From contig CAMZMA010000297.1 in assembly GCA_947311815.1 (NCBI GenBank), positions 1 through 12,151 of the forward strand: a stretch of DNA of 12,151 nt. Direction: 5' to 3'. Shown here in pieces: positions 5,950-12,151 of this stretch. Position numbers and translations under genes: made by a program. The notes under the pieces are model-generated. The model was not told the DNA's origin. It ran no database searches and saw only the letters and a program-made list of their open reading frames with translations. How positions within the stretch are numbered: the stretch's first letter is position 1; every line of letters starts with the position of its first letter. This stretch comes from an uncultured Flavobacteriaceae bacterium. Its GTDB lineage: Bacteria > Bacteroidota > Bacteroidia > Flavobacteriales > Flavobacteriaceae.

Positions 5950-6795
5950 ATGAGTTTATCACAATACAATCCTGGACAAGAATTGTCTAGTATCGATTTT
6001 GAATCAATGATTGGAGGCCCATTAATTTCTGTTATTAATGCGCAATCGCAAGCATCAATGAGTTCTGTTGATTTTATACAAAAAGTAGGTTTTACAGAAG
6101 ACAAAGAACCTATTTATGTATCTTTTAAATACCCCAAACAGGTAGCTCCTTTTCAAGAAGGAAATATTGGCAAAATCATCTCTATAACTGTTGATACAGT
6201 AGGAAGTGGTTATACAACAGCTCCTACAGTTACTGTAGCTAATCCTTCAGGAACAGGAACAGTAGCTACTGCTACTGCGTTTTTAAATAATAATGGAGAA
6301 GTAGATAGAATAGAGATAACCAATCCTGGTAGTGGTTATACTTCTGCACCTTCAATTACTGTTGACGTTCCTGGAGGTTCTGGAAACACACAAGCAACAG
6401 CAACAGCAACAGTTGGTACTCAGGCAGATGTGCCTGCACAGTTTCAAAATATGCAAATAGAAGTTCCTATTTTAACAATGCTACCTATTCCTTTTATTAG
6501 AATAGATGAAACAACGATAGATTTTAATGCCAAAATTAATTCTATTGAGTCTCGAAATGTAGAAACAGAGTTTGGTATTAAAGGAGATTTAACGGTTAAA
6601 CAACGTTGGCCTAGTGGTTCTGCAAAATTGAAAGTTTCTGCTTCCTATAAAAGGAAATCACAACAAGGGTTTAATATAGAAAAAACATATTCTATGGCGG
6701 TTCATGTAAGAGCGGTTCAAGATGAAATGCCAGCAGGTATGGAAAAACTTTTGGGGATTCTTGAAAACGCTATTGTTTCTACTCCAGTAGTTTAA
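5950..6795 (+). CDS. DUF2589-family protein with inserted GSGYT beta-repeats
   Basis: This 281-residue protein of unknown function has no signal peptide or membrane helix. Residues about 16-65 (DFESMIGGPLISVINAQSQA and SSVDFIQKVGF) and 168-273 (MQIEVPILTMLPIPFIRIDE, TIDFNAKINSIE, then TYSMAVHVRAVQDEMPAGME and KLLGILENAI) match the DUF2589 pattern as I know it. Between them, residues about 74-156 hold two copies of a roughly 40-residue unit centred on VGSGYTTAPTVTV and PGSGYTSAPSITV, each ending in an Ala/Thr run (ATATA, ATATATVG). Such repeats are common in phage structural and other beta-rich surface proteins. It is the first gene of a three-gene plus-strand cassette and is followed by a perfect palindrome. 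The start at 5950 is the first good ATG in frame. No enzymatic motif is seen, and a structural or scaffold protein seems more likely than a catalyst. Confidence 0.8.
   Translation: MSLSQYNPGQELSSIDFESMIGGPLISVINAQSQASMSSVDFIQKVGFTEDKEPIYVSFKYPKQVAPFQEGNIGKIISITVDTVGSGYTTAPTVTVANPSGTGTVATATAFLNNNGEVDRIEITNPGSGYTSAPSITVDVPGGSGNTQATATATVGTQADVPAQFQNMQIEVPILTMLPIPFIRIDETTIDFNAKINSIESRNVETEFGIKGDLTVKQRWPSGSAKLKVSASYKRKSQQGFNIEKTYSMAVHVRAVQDEMPAGMEKLLGILENAIVSTPVV
6169..6417 (+). repeat. Two GSGYT-type protein repeats inside the DUF2589 gene
   Basis: Unit 1 covers about 6169-6285 and unit 2 about 6298-6417. They share the AGTGGTTATAC nucleotide core (Ser-Gly-Tyr) and the layout strand, GSGYT-[TS]-AP, strand, Gly-rich turn, Ala/Thr run. 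The nucleotide sequences otherwise differ, so the duplication is old or the units were acquired together. Confidence 0.75.
6394..6411 (+). repeat. GCAACA hexamer tandem repeat (3 copies)
   Basis: Three perfect copies of GCAACA encode Ala-Thr pairs at the end of the second beta repeat. Gain or loss of a copy would keep the frame. Confidence 0.8.
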
Positions 6796-6806
6796 TTGTA
6801 ACTAAA

Positions 6807-6840
6807 AATTTAGGTCATCTTTATAAAGATGACCTAAATT
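6807..6840. promoter_or_regulatory. Perfect 34-bp palindrome between cassette genes 1 and 2
   Basis: The arm AATTTAGGTCATCTTT and its exact complement AAAGATGACCTAAATT meet with only AT between them, so all 34 bases form a perfect palindrome. It fills most of the 60-base gap between the DUF2589 stop and the ATG of the next gene. In RNA it would be a 15-bp hairpin with a 4-base loop. On the plus strand no T tract follows, so it is not a standard terminator. A partial attenuator, an RNase processing site, a 3' stabiliser of the first message or a protein-binding operator are possible. Confidence 0.7.
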
Positions 6841-6855
6841 AAAATATTGAAAATT

Positions 6856-7530
6856 ATGGTAAATTTAAATGAATATATAGGTAGTATAACTTCTAGTTTA
6901 ACAGAAGCGCGAATGATTTCAGATTTAAAAACATTAGAAATTGCTGAAAAATTTGCAAAACATGATTTATTAAAACACTTTTCTATTCCAAGGTTTAGGG
7001 CTCAAAATATAGAATTAACCATCCCTATGGCAATAGCGTCTTTACAACAAGATGAAGTTATAAAACACGAACCTATTGATAATATCGCTTTTAATTCACA
7101 AACGTATCAATTGCTTAAAAATATGTCAAAAGCTGATTCTTTTGAAAGAAAAACATCTGTATTATTGAGAAAAAAAATTGCTCAAAAAACAGATTTTTTA
7201 GAAAAATCTTTAAAATCAGGGGTCGATAAGCACTCGGTAATGAAAGAGTTTTCTAGTAGTCTAACGAATGATTTTTTATCTATTTCTAAAGAAAATTTAG
7301 ACACAATAGAACTTGCTAAAAAATTAGAGAAAGTTTTGATACATAGTATTAATGATAAAAAAGAATTAAAAACAAAACACACAAAAGTTATTGTTGAAGC
7401 CTCTAAATTAAAAGAGATAAATCCTGTAAATTTAATACAAGTAAAGATGACACTAACAGAAGAAGGTATGGAATGGCATACTATAGAAAATGATAAAGGA
7501 GAAAAAAAATCGAAACTTTTACCTGAATAA
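6856..7530 (+). CDS. Cassette protein 2, unknown function, possibly distantly related to DUF2589
   Basis: This 224-residue protein has no signal peptide, membrane segment or known catalytic motif. I choose the ATG at 6856 (MVNLNEYIGS). A TTG nine bases earlier is also in frame but is the poorer start. Residues 1-60 read like the N-terminal half of the DUF2589 protein next door: an IGSITSSLTEARMISDL helix, then FRAQNIELTIPMAIASL (47-63), comparable with MQIEVPILTMLPI in gene 1. Residues about 80-180 are predicted mostly helical and charged (many Lys, Ser, Glu). The end (LIQVKMTLTEEGMEWHTIE) looks like a terminal beta hairpin. The downstream gene starts 2 bases after its stop, so the two are translationally linked. 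The relationship to gene 1 is my inference from pattern and is not tested. The DNA is more AT-rich than in gene 1. Confidence 0.75.
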   Translation: MVNLNEYIGSITSSLTEARMISDLKTLEIAEKFAKHDLLKHFSIPRFRAQNIELTIPMAIASLQQDEVIKHEPIDNIAFNSQTYQLLKNMSKADSFERKTSVLLRKKIAQKTDFLEKSLKSGVDKHSVMKEFSSSLTNDFLSISKENLDTIELAKKLEKVLIHSINDKKELKTKHTKVIVEASKLKEINPVNLIQVKMTLTEEGMEWHTIENDKGEKKSKLLPE

Positions 7531-7532
7531 AA

Positions 7533-8084
7533 ATGAAAAAATCAATTATAGTAATTGTTTCAGATTTTGAAAAACAATTATCAAAAATACAAAGTCTTGC
7601 AAATTTGATTGAACAAAAAGATATAAATATTATTTCTAGTTTTAGAGATTGGCTATTTGAAACGGAGGAACTTTTAAAAAAATTCAACCTGCCTTTTGTT
7701 TCAAAATTTTCAGTAAAAAGAAGTGAACTTTGTACTTTTTTACCAAAAGAAAAGAGAACAAAAAAGAAAGAATTTTATCATTTTTTAGGACTACTTTTAT
7801 CAAGTTCTCAAGAGGATTTGTGGGAAATATTTTCTTCATACTACCAAAAATTAGAAACCACCAAAAATCTAATAGAACAACTACTAAATATTGTATATCA
7901 GTCAAAAGTGTTTCAATTTAATGGCTCGAAAAATTATACTTCATTCATTGAGAATATATGGAGTTTTTGTTATAGTCAAGAACAATTGAAAGGAATTACA
8001 AATCAAATTTTATCACAAGTTAATACATCTGATATTCTACTTATTATTGCAGAAAAAATAGATTTAGAAAAACTAAATTCATAA
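7533..8084 (+). CDS. Cassette protein 3, unknown helical protein
   Basis: This 183-residue product matches no family I recognise. It begins MKKSIIVIVSDFEKQ, but the short hydrophobic patch is followed at once by acidic residues, so it is not a convincing signal peptide. The body looks almost entirely helical: residues about 12-29, 36-50 (FRDWLFETEELLKKF), 78-106 (KKEFYHFLGLL, then EDLWEIFSSYY), 108-123 and 136-160. A basic patch KEKRTKKK lies at 72-79. Tryptophans sit at 40, 97 and 143, and there are only two cysteines. It follows cassette gene 2 by 2 bases and ends 28 bases before mce. Position and AT-richness suggest it was acquired with its neighbours. Coupled translation with gene 2 suggests that the two products interact or are needed together, but this is inference. 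Confidence 0.65.
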   Translation: MKKSIIVIVSDFEKQLSKIQSLANLIEQKDINIISSFRDWLFETEELLKKFNLPFVSKFSVKRSELCTFLPKEKRTKKKEFYHFLGLLLSSSQEDLWEIFSSYYQKLETTKNLIEQLLNIVYQSKVFQFNGSKNYTSFIENIWSFCYSQEQLKGITNQILSQVNTSDILLIIAEKIDLEKLNS

Positions 8085-8100
8085 TTTTTCAGAAAAACTT

Positions 8101-8108
8101 TACCTTTA
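8101..8108 (+). promoter_or_regulatory. -7 box directly before mce
   Basis: TACCTTTA matches TAnnTTTG except for the last base and ends 4 bases before the mce ATG, the same spacing as seen for the gene at 3038. Use of this box would give a leaderless or nearly leaderless message. No TTG is found at the -33 distance. Confidence 0.35.
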
Positions 8109-8112
8109 CCCA

Positions 8113-8514
8113 ATGAAAAAAATAGAACACATTGGTATTGCGGTAAAAGATTTAGATGTATCTAATCAGCTTTTTACGACTTTATTTGGCAAACCACCGT
8201 ATAAAACCGAAGAAGTAAAAACAGAAGGTGTAAAAACATCGTTTTTTAAATCGGGACCCAATAAAATAGAGCTGTTAGAAGCTACAAATTCTGAAAGTCC
8301 AATTGCTAAATTTATTGATAAAAAAGGAGAAGGCGTACATCATATTGCTTTTGCTGTTGATGATATTTATGCAGCAATAAAACGATTACAAAAAGAAGGA
8401 TTTACCGTATTAAACGAAATACCCAAAAAAGGAGCAGACAATAAATTAGTGGCTTTTTTACACCCAAAATCTACCAACGGAGTACTAATAGAGTTGTGCC
8501 AAGAAATAGCGTAA
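8113..8514 (+). CDS. mce: Methylmalonyl-CoA epimerase
   Basis: This 133-residue member of the vicinal oxygen chelate (glyoxalase) fold interconverts (R)- and (S)-methylmalonyl-CoA, linking propionyl-CoA metabolism with succinyl-CoA. Two beta-alpha-beta-beta-beta modules are visible. The first has MKKIEHIGIAVKDLD with metal ligand His6 and IELLEA with Glu53. The second has GVHHIAFAVDD (residues 74-84) with a His ligand at 76/77 and VLIELCQ with Glu127. The GEGVHHIAF and HPKSTNGVLIEL segments are typical of the epimerase subgroup rather than of glyoxalase I. Length is normal. It follows the unknown cassette by 28 bases but has its own -7 box and is not obviously related to that cassette. Bacteroidota commonly carry this pathway, and the mutase genes are not in the window. 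Confidence 0.92.
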   Translation: MKKIEHIGIAVKDLDVSNQLFTTLFGKPPYKTEEVKTEGVKTSFFKSGPNKIELLEATNSESPIAKFIDKKGEGVHHIAFAVDDIYAAIKRLQKEGFTVLNEIPKKGADNKLVAFLHPKSTNGVLIELCQEIA

Positions 8515-8517
8515 ATA

Positions 8518-8634
8518 CAGATTGAAAGTCTGCTTCGTGAAAATTTTACAGTAACAATTTTGTGTAAATTCGCGTAATTTGTGTCAAACTTTTTTAGGTT
8601 ATTAAAGGTCAATAAAAATTTAAAAACAAATTTT
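8518..8634. repeat. mce-ftsX intergenic region with repeat-like and hairpin elements
   Basis: The 209-base gap starts with an imperfect hairpin (8518-8532, CAGATT and AGTCTG with one G-U pair). A run of near-tandem GTGTAAATTC / GCGTAATTT / GTGTC steps follows at 8562-8585. At 8615-8634 AAAATTT and AAATTTT form a third inverted pair. The middle part resembles intergenic repeats I associate with flavobacterial genomes, but copy number cannot be judged from one window. Confidence 0.3.
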
Positions 8635-8691
8635 ATGAATTTCTTAAGTTTTTCAATCTTTTAATCTTTTAGTATTTCAAAGCGAATTTAG

Positions 8692-8699
8692 TATCTTGC
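8692..8699 (+). promoter_or_regulatory. Candidate -7 box of the ftsX operon
   Basis: TATCTTGC resembles the frequent flavobacterial TATCTTTGC box with one T missing and ends 24 bases before the ftsX ATG. It probably drives ftsX, the DUF3098 gene, uppP and truB as one unit. No -33 TTG is present at normal distance. Confidence 0.4.
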
Positions 8700-8723
8700 A
8701 AACTTTAAAATCAACACTAACTT

Positions 8724-9602
8724 ATGGGTAATTCATACGATTCTTACCAAAAAAGACGCTTACAAACCTCTTACATCTCTGTAGTGGTTAGTATTGCATT
8801 GGTCTTATTTATGGTGGGTATTTTAGGGTTGGTTTTACTAAAATCCACCAGTGTTTCTAATCGGTTTAAAGAAAAAGTAGCGATGACTTTGTTTTTAAAA
8901 GACGAGGTTTCTAAGAAAAAAATTGATAGTTTAAGAGCTTCTTTGCAAAAAGAACCTTTCACAAAAAAAATAGTGTATATCAGCAAAAAACAAGCGGCAA
9001 AAACCTTAACCAAAGATATTGGCGAAGATTTTGTAAAATTTTTAGGAACAAATCCGCTAAAAAACGGCATAGATATTTACCTAAAAGCAGCTTTTGTGAC
9101 ACCAGAAAAAATGGCATCCTTAGAAAAAAATTTCAAAAAAAAACCCTTTATTGCTGACGTTTTTTACGACAAACCGCTAATTAAATTACTAACAGAAAAT
9201 ATACAACGTATAGGTTTTTGGTTGTTGGTGTTGAGTGCTTTTTTCGGTTTTGTAGCCATGATTTTAATCAACAGTTCTATCCGATTGTCGATTTATTCAA
9301 AACGATTTAATATCAAAACCATGCAAATGGTTGGCGCTACAAAAAGCTTTATAAGAAAACCTTTTATTTGGCGAAGTATCCGCTTAGGAATGTTAGGTGC
9401 ATGTATTGCCCTTTTAGGATTAGGAGCTGTTATTTTTTATGTTGATAAACGCATCCCTTCATTAGCTTTATTGCATGATTATATGACCTTAGGATATGTA
9501 TCTGGAGGTATTCTTCTAGTCGCATTTTTTATTACTTGGATTAGTACATTTTTTGCTACACAACGCTTTTTAAACCTACAAACAAACGAATTATATTATT
9601 AA
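8724..9602 (+). CDS. ftsX: Cell division protein FtsX (permease-like)
   Basis: FtsX is the membrane half of the FtsEX ABC-type complex. It sits at the division site and passes FtsE ATPase activity to periplasmic cell wall hydrolases. The 292 residues show the standard plan: a cytoplasmic N-terminus, TM1 about 17-39, a periplasmic domain about 40-160, TM2 about 162-183, TM3 about 221-241 and TM4 about 257-278. The cytoplasmic loop contains MQMVGATKSFIRKPFIWRS (200-218), the conserved FtsX coupling stretch. The large extracellular loop is lysine-rich. No ftsE is adjacent, which I believe is usual in Bacteroidota, where ftsE lies elsewhere. The next gene starts one base after the stop, so the operon is tightly packed. 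A MacB-type permease is unlikely because the large extracellular domain lies between TM1 and TM2 and the protein is short. Confidence 0.93.
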   Translation: MGNSYDSYQKRRLQTSYISVVVSIALVLFMVGILGLVLLKSTSVSNRFKEKVAMTLFLKDEVSKKKIDSLRASLQKEPFTKKIVYISKKQAAKTLTKDIGEDFVKFLGTNPLKNGIDIYLKAAFVTPEKMASLEKNFKKKPFIADVFYDKPLIKLLTENIQRIGFWLLVLSAFFGFVAMILINSSIRLSIYSKRFNIKTMQMVGATKSFIRKPFIWRSIRLGMLGACIALLGLGAVIFYVDKRIPSLALLHDYMTLGYVSGGILLVAFFITWISTFFATQRFLNLQTNELYY

Positions 9603-9603
9603 A

Positions 9604-9855
9604 ATGATGAGTAAAAAAAACGATAAAATACCACAGCAAGAATTCCTTTTCGGAAAGAAAAACTACACCTTTATGTTTATCGGAATTGCATGTATTGCTC
9701 TCGGATTTATCTTAATGGCAGGAGGCGGAAGTGATGACCCGAATGTCTTTAATCCAGAGATTTACAATTGGCGAAGAATCCGTTTAGCACCTACTTTGGT
9801 GTTAATTGGTTTGGGTATTGAATTTTATGCCATTTTATTAAATCCGAAGAAATAA
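9604..9855 (+). CDS. DUF3098 small membrane protein
   Basis: This 83-residue protein has two predicted membrane helices (about 22-39, YTFMFIGIACIALGFILM, and about 61-78, LAPTLVLIGLGIEFYAIL) joined by a short loop with GGGSDDPNVFNPEIYNWRRIR. This matches the Bacteroidota family DUF3098, whose function is unknown. The gene starts one base after ftsX and ends three bases before uppP, an arrangement I recall as common in Flavobacteriia. A role in envelope assembly or division with FtsX is a reasonable guess from context only. ATG codons lie at both 9604 and 9607, and either could be used. Confidence 0.88.
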   Translation: MMSKKNDKIPQQEFLFGKKNYTFMFIGIACIALGFILMAGGGSDDPNVFNPEIYNWRRIRLAPTLVLIGLGIEFYAILLNPKK

Positions 9856-9858
9856 AAC

Positions 9859-10668
9859 ATGAATTTACTCGAAGCTATTATTTTAGCAATTATTGAAGGA
9901 ATTACCGAATATTTACCCGTTTCTTCTACAGGACACATGATTATTGCATCGTCTTTTATGAAAATTGCAAGCGATGATTTTACCAAGTTATTTACCATTG
10001 TTATTCAATTAGGTGCTATTTTATCGGTTGTCGTTTTGTACTGGAAACGTTTTTTTCAAAGCATCGATTTTTATCTAAAATTATTGGTCGCATTTATACC
10101 TGCCGTAGTGTTAGGTTTGTTATTAAATGATGTGATTGATGCCTTGTTAGAAAGTCCTGTAACCGTTGCTGTTTCGTTAATTATTGGCGGATTTATCTTA
10201 TTGAAAGTAGATGATTGGTTTAAAGCCAACGAAGTCTTTGATGCAGAAAACCCAACAGCACATACCGAAATTAATTACGCAACGGCATTAAAAATTGGTT
10301 TTTTTCAATGTTTGGCAATGATACCAGGAACATCGCGAAGTGGAGCGAGTATTGTGGGCGGAATGACGCAAAAAATCAACCGAAAAACGGCTGCCGAATT
10401 TTCATTTTTTTTGGCTGTTCCAACCATGTTTGGTGCAACCGCAAAAAAATTATACGACTATTACAAAGCAGGATTTGAATTGAGTTCAGAGCAAATAAAT
10501 TACTTAATTATCGGTAATGTAGTTGCCTTTGTTATTGCACTTATCGCCATCAAATCTTTTATTGATTATTTGAGTAAAAAAGGGTTTAAAATCTTCGGAT
10601 ATTATAGAATTATTTTAGGAGCTGCATTGTTAATCATCCACTTTTTTATCTATAAATTAAGTATTTAA
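9859..10668 (+). CDS. uppP: Undecaprenyl-diphosphatase (UppP/BacA)
   Basis: This integral membrane phosphatase dephosphorylates undecaprenyl diphosphate and so recycles the lipid carrier for peptidoglycan and surface polysaccharides. Overexpression of the family gives bacitracin resistance. The 269 residues carry both signature regions: EGITEYLPVSSTGH (13-26), with Glu13, Glu17 and His26 at the positions of the catalytic residues of the E. coli enzyme, and PGTSRSGAS (156-164), with Arg160. Multiple hydrophobic helices fit the known inverted-repeat topology. Length is normal. It starts 3 bases after the DUF3098 gene, and its TAA overlaps the truB ATG by one base (TAATG), suggesting translational coupling. 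Confidence 0.96.
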   Translation: MNLLEAIILAIIEGITEYLPVSSTGHMIIASSFMKIASDDFTKLFTIVIQLGAILSVVVLYWKRFFQSIDFYLKLLVAFIPAVVLGLLLNDVIDALLESPVTVAVSLIIGGFILLKVDDWFKANEVFDAENPTAHTEINYATALKIGFFQCLAMIPGTSRSGASIVGGMTQKINRKTAAEFSFFLAVPTMFGATAKKLYDYYKAGFELSSEQINYLIIGNVVAFVIALIAIKSFIDYLSKKGFKIFGYYRIILGAALLIIHFFIYKLSI

Positions 10669-11363
10669 TGCGTACGGTTGATGATTTTAAAAACGGTCAA
10701 GTTTTATTGATTGATAAACCCTTAGAATGGACTTCTTTTCAGGTAGTAAATAAATTGCGTTGGCACATAAAACAACGTTTTCATTTAAAAAAAATTAAAG
10801 TAGGTCATGCAGGTACTTTAGATCCGTTAGCCACAGGATTGTTAATTATTTGTACAGGGAAAGAAACCAAAAACATCAATACGTATCAAGGGCAAGTAAA
10901 AGAATATACAGGTACGTTTACCTTAGGTGCAACTACACCTAGTTACGATTTAGAAACCGAAATAAATCAAACCTTTTCTACAGCGCATATTACAGCAAAT
11001 TTATTAACCGAAACTACCCAACAGTTTACAGGAAATATCCAACAAAAACCGCCTATTTTTTCTGCAATTAAAAAAGACGGAAAACGCTTGTACGAACTCG
11101 CTAGAAAAGGAGAAACTACCGAAATTAAAGCACGAGAAGTAACTGTTTTTGAATTTGAAATAACAAACGTAACGTTACCAGAAGTGTCTTTTAGAATTGT
11201 ATGTAGTAAAGGAACGTACATCCGCTCTATTGCGTATGATTTTGGAGTTGCTCTAAACTCTGGCGCTCATTTATCTGCATTAAGACGTACAAAAATTGGG
11301 GATTATGCTGTTAAAAATGCGTTAAAAATCGAAGAATTTATCAATTCATTAGAAGTGGAATAG
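10668..11363 (+). CDS. truB: tRNA pseudouridine-55 synthase TruB
   Basis: TruB converts U55 in the T-loop of tRNAs to pseudouridine and also acts as a tRNA chaperone in some bacteria. The 231-residue protein has the catalytic motif VGHAGTLDPLATGLL (45-59) with catalytic Asp52, then QKPPIFSAIKKDGKRLYELA (126-145), GTYIRS (182-187) and LRRTKIG (205-211). It ends shortly after the catalytic domain and lacks the C-terminal extension found in the longer E. coli protein. I believe this short form is normal in Bacteroidota. It overlaps uppP by one base, so it is the last gene of the ftsX-DUF3098-uppP-truB run. No defect is visible. Confidence 0.95.
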   Translation: MRTVDDFKNGQVLLIDKPLEWTSFQVVNKLRWHIKQRFHLKKIKVGHAGTLDPLATGLLIICTGKETKNINTYQGQVKEYTGTFTLGATTPSYDLETEINQTFSTAHITANLLTETTQQFTGNIQQKPPIFSAIKKDGKRLYELARKGETTEIKAREVTVFEFEITNVTLPEVSFRIVCSKGTYIRSIAYDFGVALNSGAHLSALRRTKIGDYAVKNALKIEEFINSLEVE

Positions 11364-11397
11364 TTTTTGTTTCATCAAAAAACATCAATGTACTACT

Positions 11398-11934
11398 ATG
11401 AAACGATTATTATGTATTGCCGTTATTTTTGTATCTCTTCAAAATTCTTTTGCTCAACGAAAAAGAGGAACTTCTTTTTTTACAGGTTCATTAAACACCA
11501 CATTTGGCATTAACGAGAATTACACCTTAGATCCTGATGACGGAGAAATGTTATTAGAACCTGCTTCCTTTTTATTCCGAGCAGGTATTGGTCATCAATT
11601 TAATAGAAGATGGGCTATTAGCGGAAATATTGGCTTCGATTTTCATTTTAAATATGATATTCTTGCCATTCCTACCTACGGTAGTTTGCGTTATAATATT
11701 ACCGAAGATGCTGGCGATACGTTTTTTGTAGAAGCGAGTTATGGTAAATTATGGCGACCCGCTGTTCGATATTCTGACGGAATATATCGTAAAATAGGTT
11801 TGGGAGTTCAAATAAAAGGCGATGGAAGATGGAATACGATAATCCGATTAGATTTTCATAGAAAAGGGATCTTAGATTTTGAAAACGGACATTTAGATAG
11901 CGTTTCTTTAGGTGTTGGTTTTTCGTTTTTTTAA
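11398..11934 (+). CDS. Small outer-membrane beta-barrel-like protein
   Basis: This 178-residue protein has a signal peptide (MKRLLCIAVIFVSL, with SFA before Q20). The mature part alternates polar and aromatic residues in strand-like stretches: FFTGSLNTTFGI (27-38), FLFRAGIGHQF, WAISGNIGFDFHF, TYGSLRYNI, FFVEASYG, IGLGVQIKG, TIIRLDFH and a terminal SVSLGVGFSFF ending in Phe. The aromatic C-terminal residue and about eight candidate strands fit a small outer membrane barrel. It follows truB after 34 bases and may be read through from it. No specific family is recognised and no ligand can be proposed. Confidence 0.75.
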   Translation: MKRLLCIAVIFVSLQNSFAQRKRGTSFFTGSLNTTFGINENYTLDPDDGEMLLEPASFLFRAGIGHQFNRRWAISGNIGFDFHFKYDILAIPTYGSLRYNITEDAGDTFFVEASYGKLWRPAVRYSDGIYRKIGLGVQIKGDGRWNTIIRLDFHRKGILDFENGHLDSVSLGVGFSFF

Positions 11935-11950
11935 GTTGAATTAAAAATAC

Positions 11951-12091
11951 TTAGATTCTAATTTCTACAGGATTTGTAGTAAATACAAAACAGTCTAAAA
12001 CCTCGGCACTTAAGGTGATTTTTACCGTAAAATCAATGTTTTTAGAAACATCGGGAGCTGTTTTTAAAAGAATGGTAATAATTTTAGCCAT
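11951..12091 (-). CDS. Small ORF, doubtful (46 aa)
   Basis: A 46-codon minus-strand frame starts at the ATG on 12091-12089 (MAKIITILLKTAPDVSKN) and ends at the TAA on 11953-11951. Codons read sensibly in the local style, and the frame is open a little further upstream before a stop. I recognise no family, and no promoter or ribosome binding site stands out. It may be a small gene, the tail of a decayed one, or chance. It is the only coding candidate in the last 217 bases. Confidence 0.25.
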   Translation of the reverse strand: MAKIITILLKTAPDVSKNIDFTVKITLSAEVLDCFVFTTNPVEIRI

Positions 12092-12151
12092 CGGATGTTG
12101 TGTTGTAAGATAGGTAGTTATACCAATTTAAATTTATAATACCGCATTGAA

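Noticed and set aside
6847..6855. TTG start for cassette gene 2
   Set aside because: The ATG at 6856 is three codons downstream and is the more usual start, and the extra residues add nothing recognisable.
11364..11381. TTTTTG/CAAAAA hairpin after truB as a terminator
   Set aside because: Six AT-rich pairs without a T tract. The next gene starts 17 bases later and may share the transcript.
1..12151. tRNA, rRNA, CRISPR arrays, intact insertion sequences, riboswitches
   Set aside because: I looked for cloverleaf-like GC-rich segments, spaced direct repeats and complete transposase genes and saw none.

Overview
The window looks like a chromosomal segment from a marine-type Flavobacteriaceae (Bacteroidota). 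The evidence is very AT-rich DNA, exported proteins with short N-terminal signals ending in xxA-Q or in lipobox cysteines, an SDR-type L-threonine dehydrogenase of the kind known from Flavobacterium, and several Bacteroidota-type -7 boxes (TAnnTTTG). Genus cannot be fixed from the sequence alone.

Layout. (1) Positions 1-1777, minus strand: a tight three-gene run of exported proteins, namely a lipoprotein with a lysine-rich tail, an NTF2/SnoaL-like lipoprotein, and the N-terminus of a large secreted BNR/beta-propeller protein that runs off the left edge. (2) Positions 1937-3526, plus strand: an L-threonine 3-dehydrogenase, a strong terminator hairpin, and a conserved flavobacterial protein that homologues often carry mislabelled as 'ABC transporter ATPase'. 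(3) Positions 3581-5377, minus strand: lepA (EF4), with a complete TTG-N19-TATCTTTG promoter. (4) Positions about 5458-5760, minus strand: a frameshifted remnant of an IS110-family transposase. (5) Positions 5950-8084, plus strand: a three-gene cassette of unknown function, consisting of a DUF2589 protein split by two phage-like GSGYT repeats, a protein that may be distantly related to it, and a helical lysine-rich protein with no recognisable family. A perfect 34-bp palindrome lies between the first two genes. (6) Positions 8113-11934, plus strand: methylmalonyl-CoA epimerase, then a compact housekeeping run of ftsX, a DUF3098 membrane protein, uppP and truB, followed by a small outer-membrane-type protein. 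(7) The right edge holds only a weak small minus-strand ORF.

How the genes fit together. ftsX, uppP and the DUF3098 gene point to envelope biogenesis and cell division, and they are translationally packed with truB. lepA, truB, tdh and mce are ordinary core metabolism or translation genes. The 5950-8084 cassette is the one clearly accessory block. It sits beside a transposase scar, between core genes, and has an internal regulatory-looking palindrome. It is the best candidate here for an undescribed system, but nothing in the sequence reveals its biochemical role.
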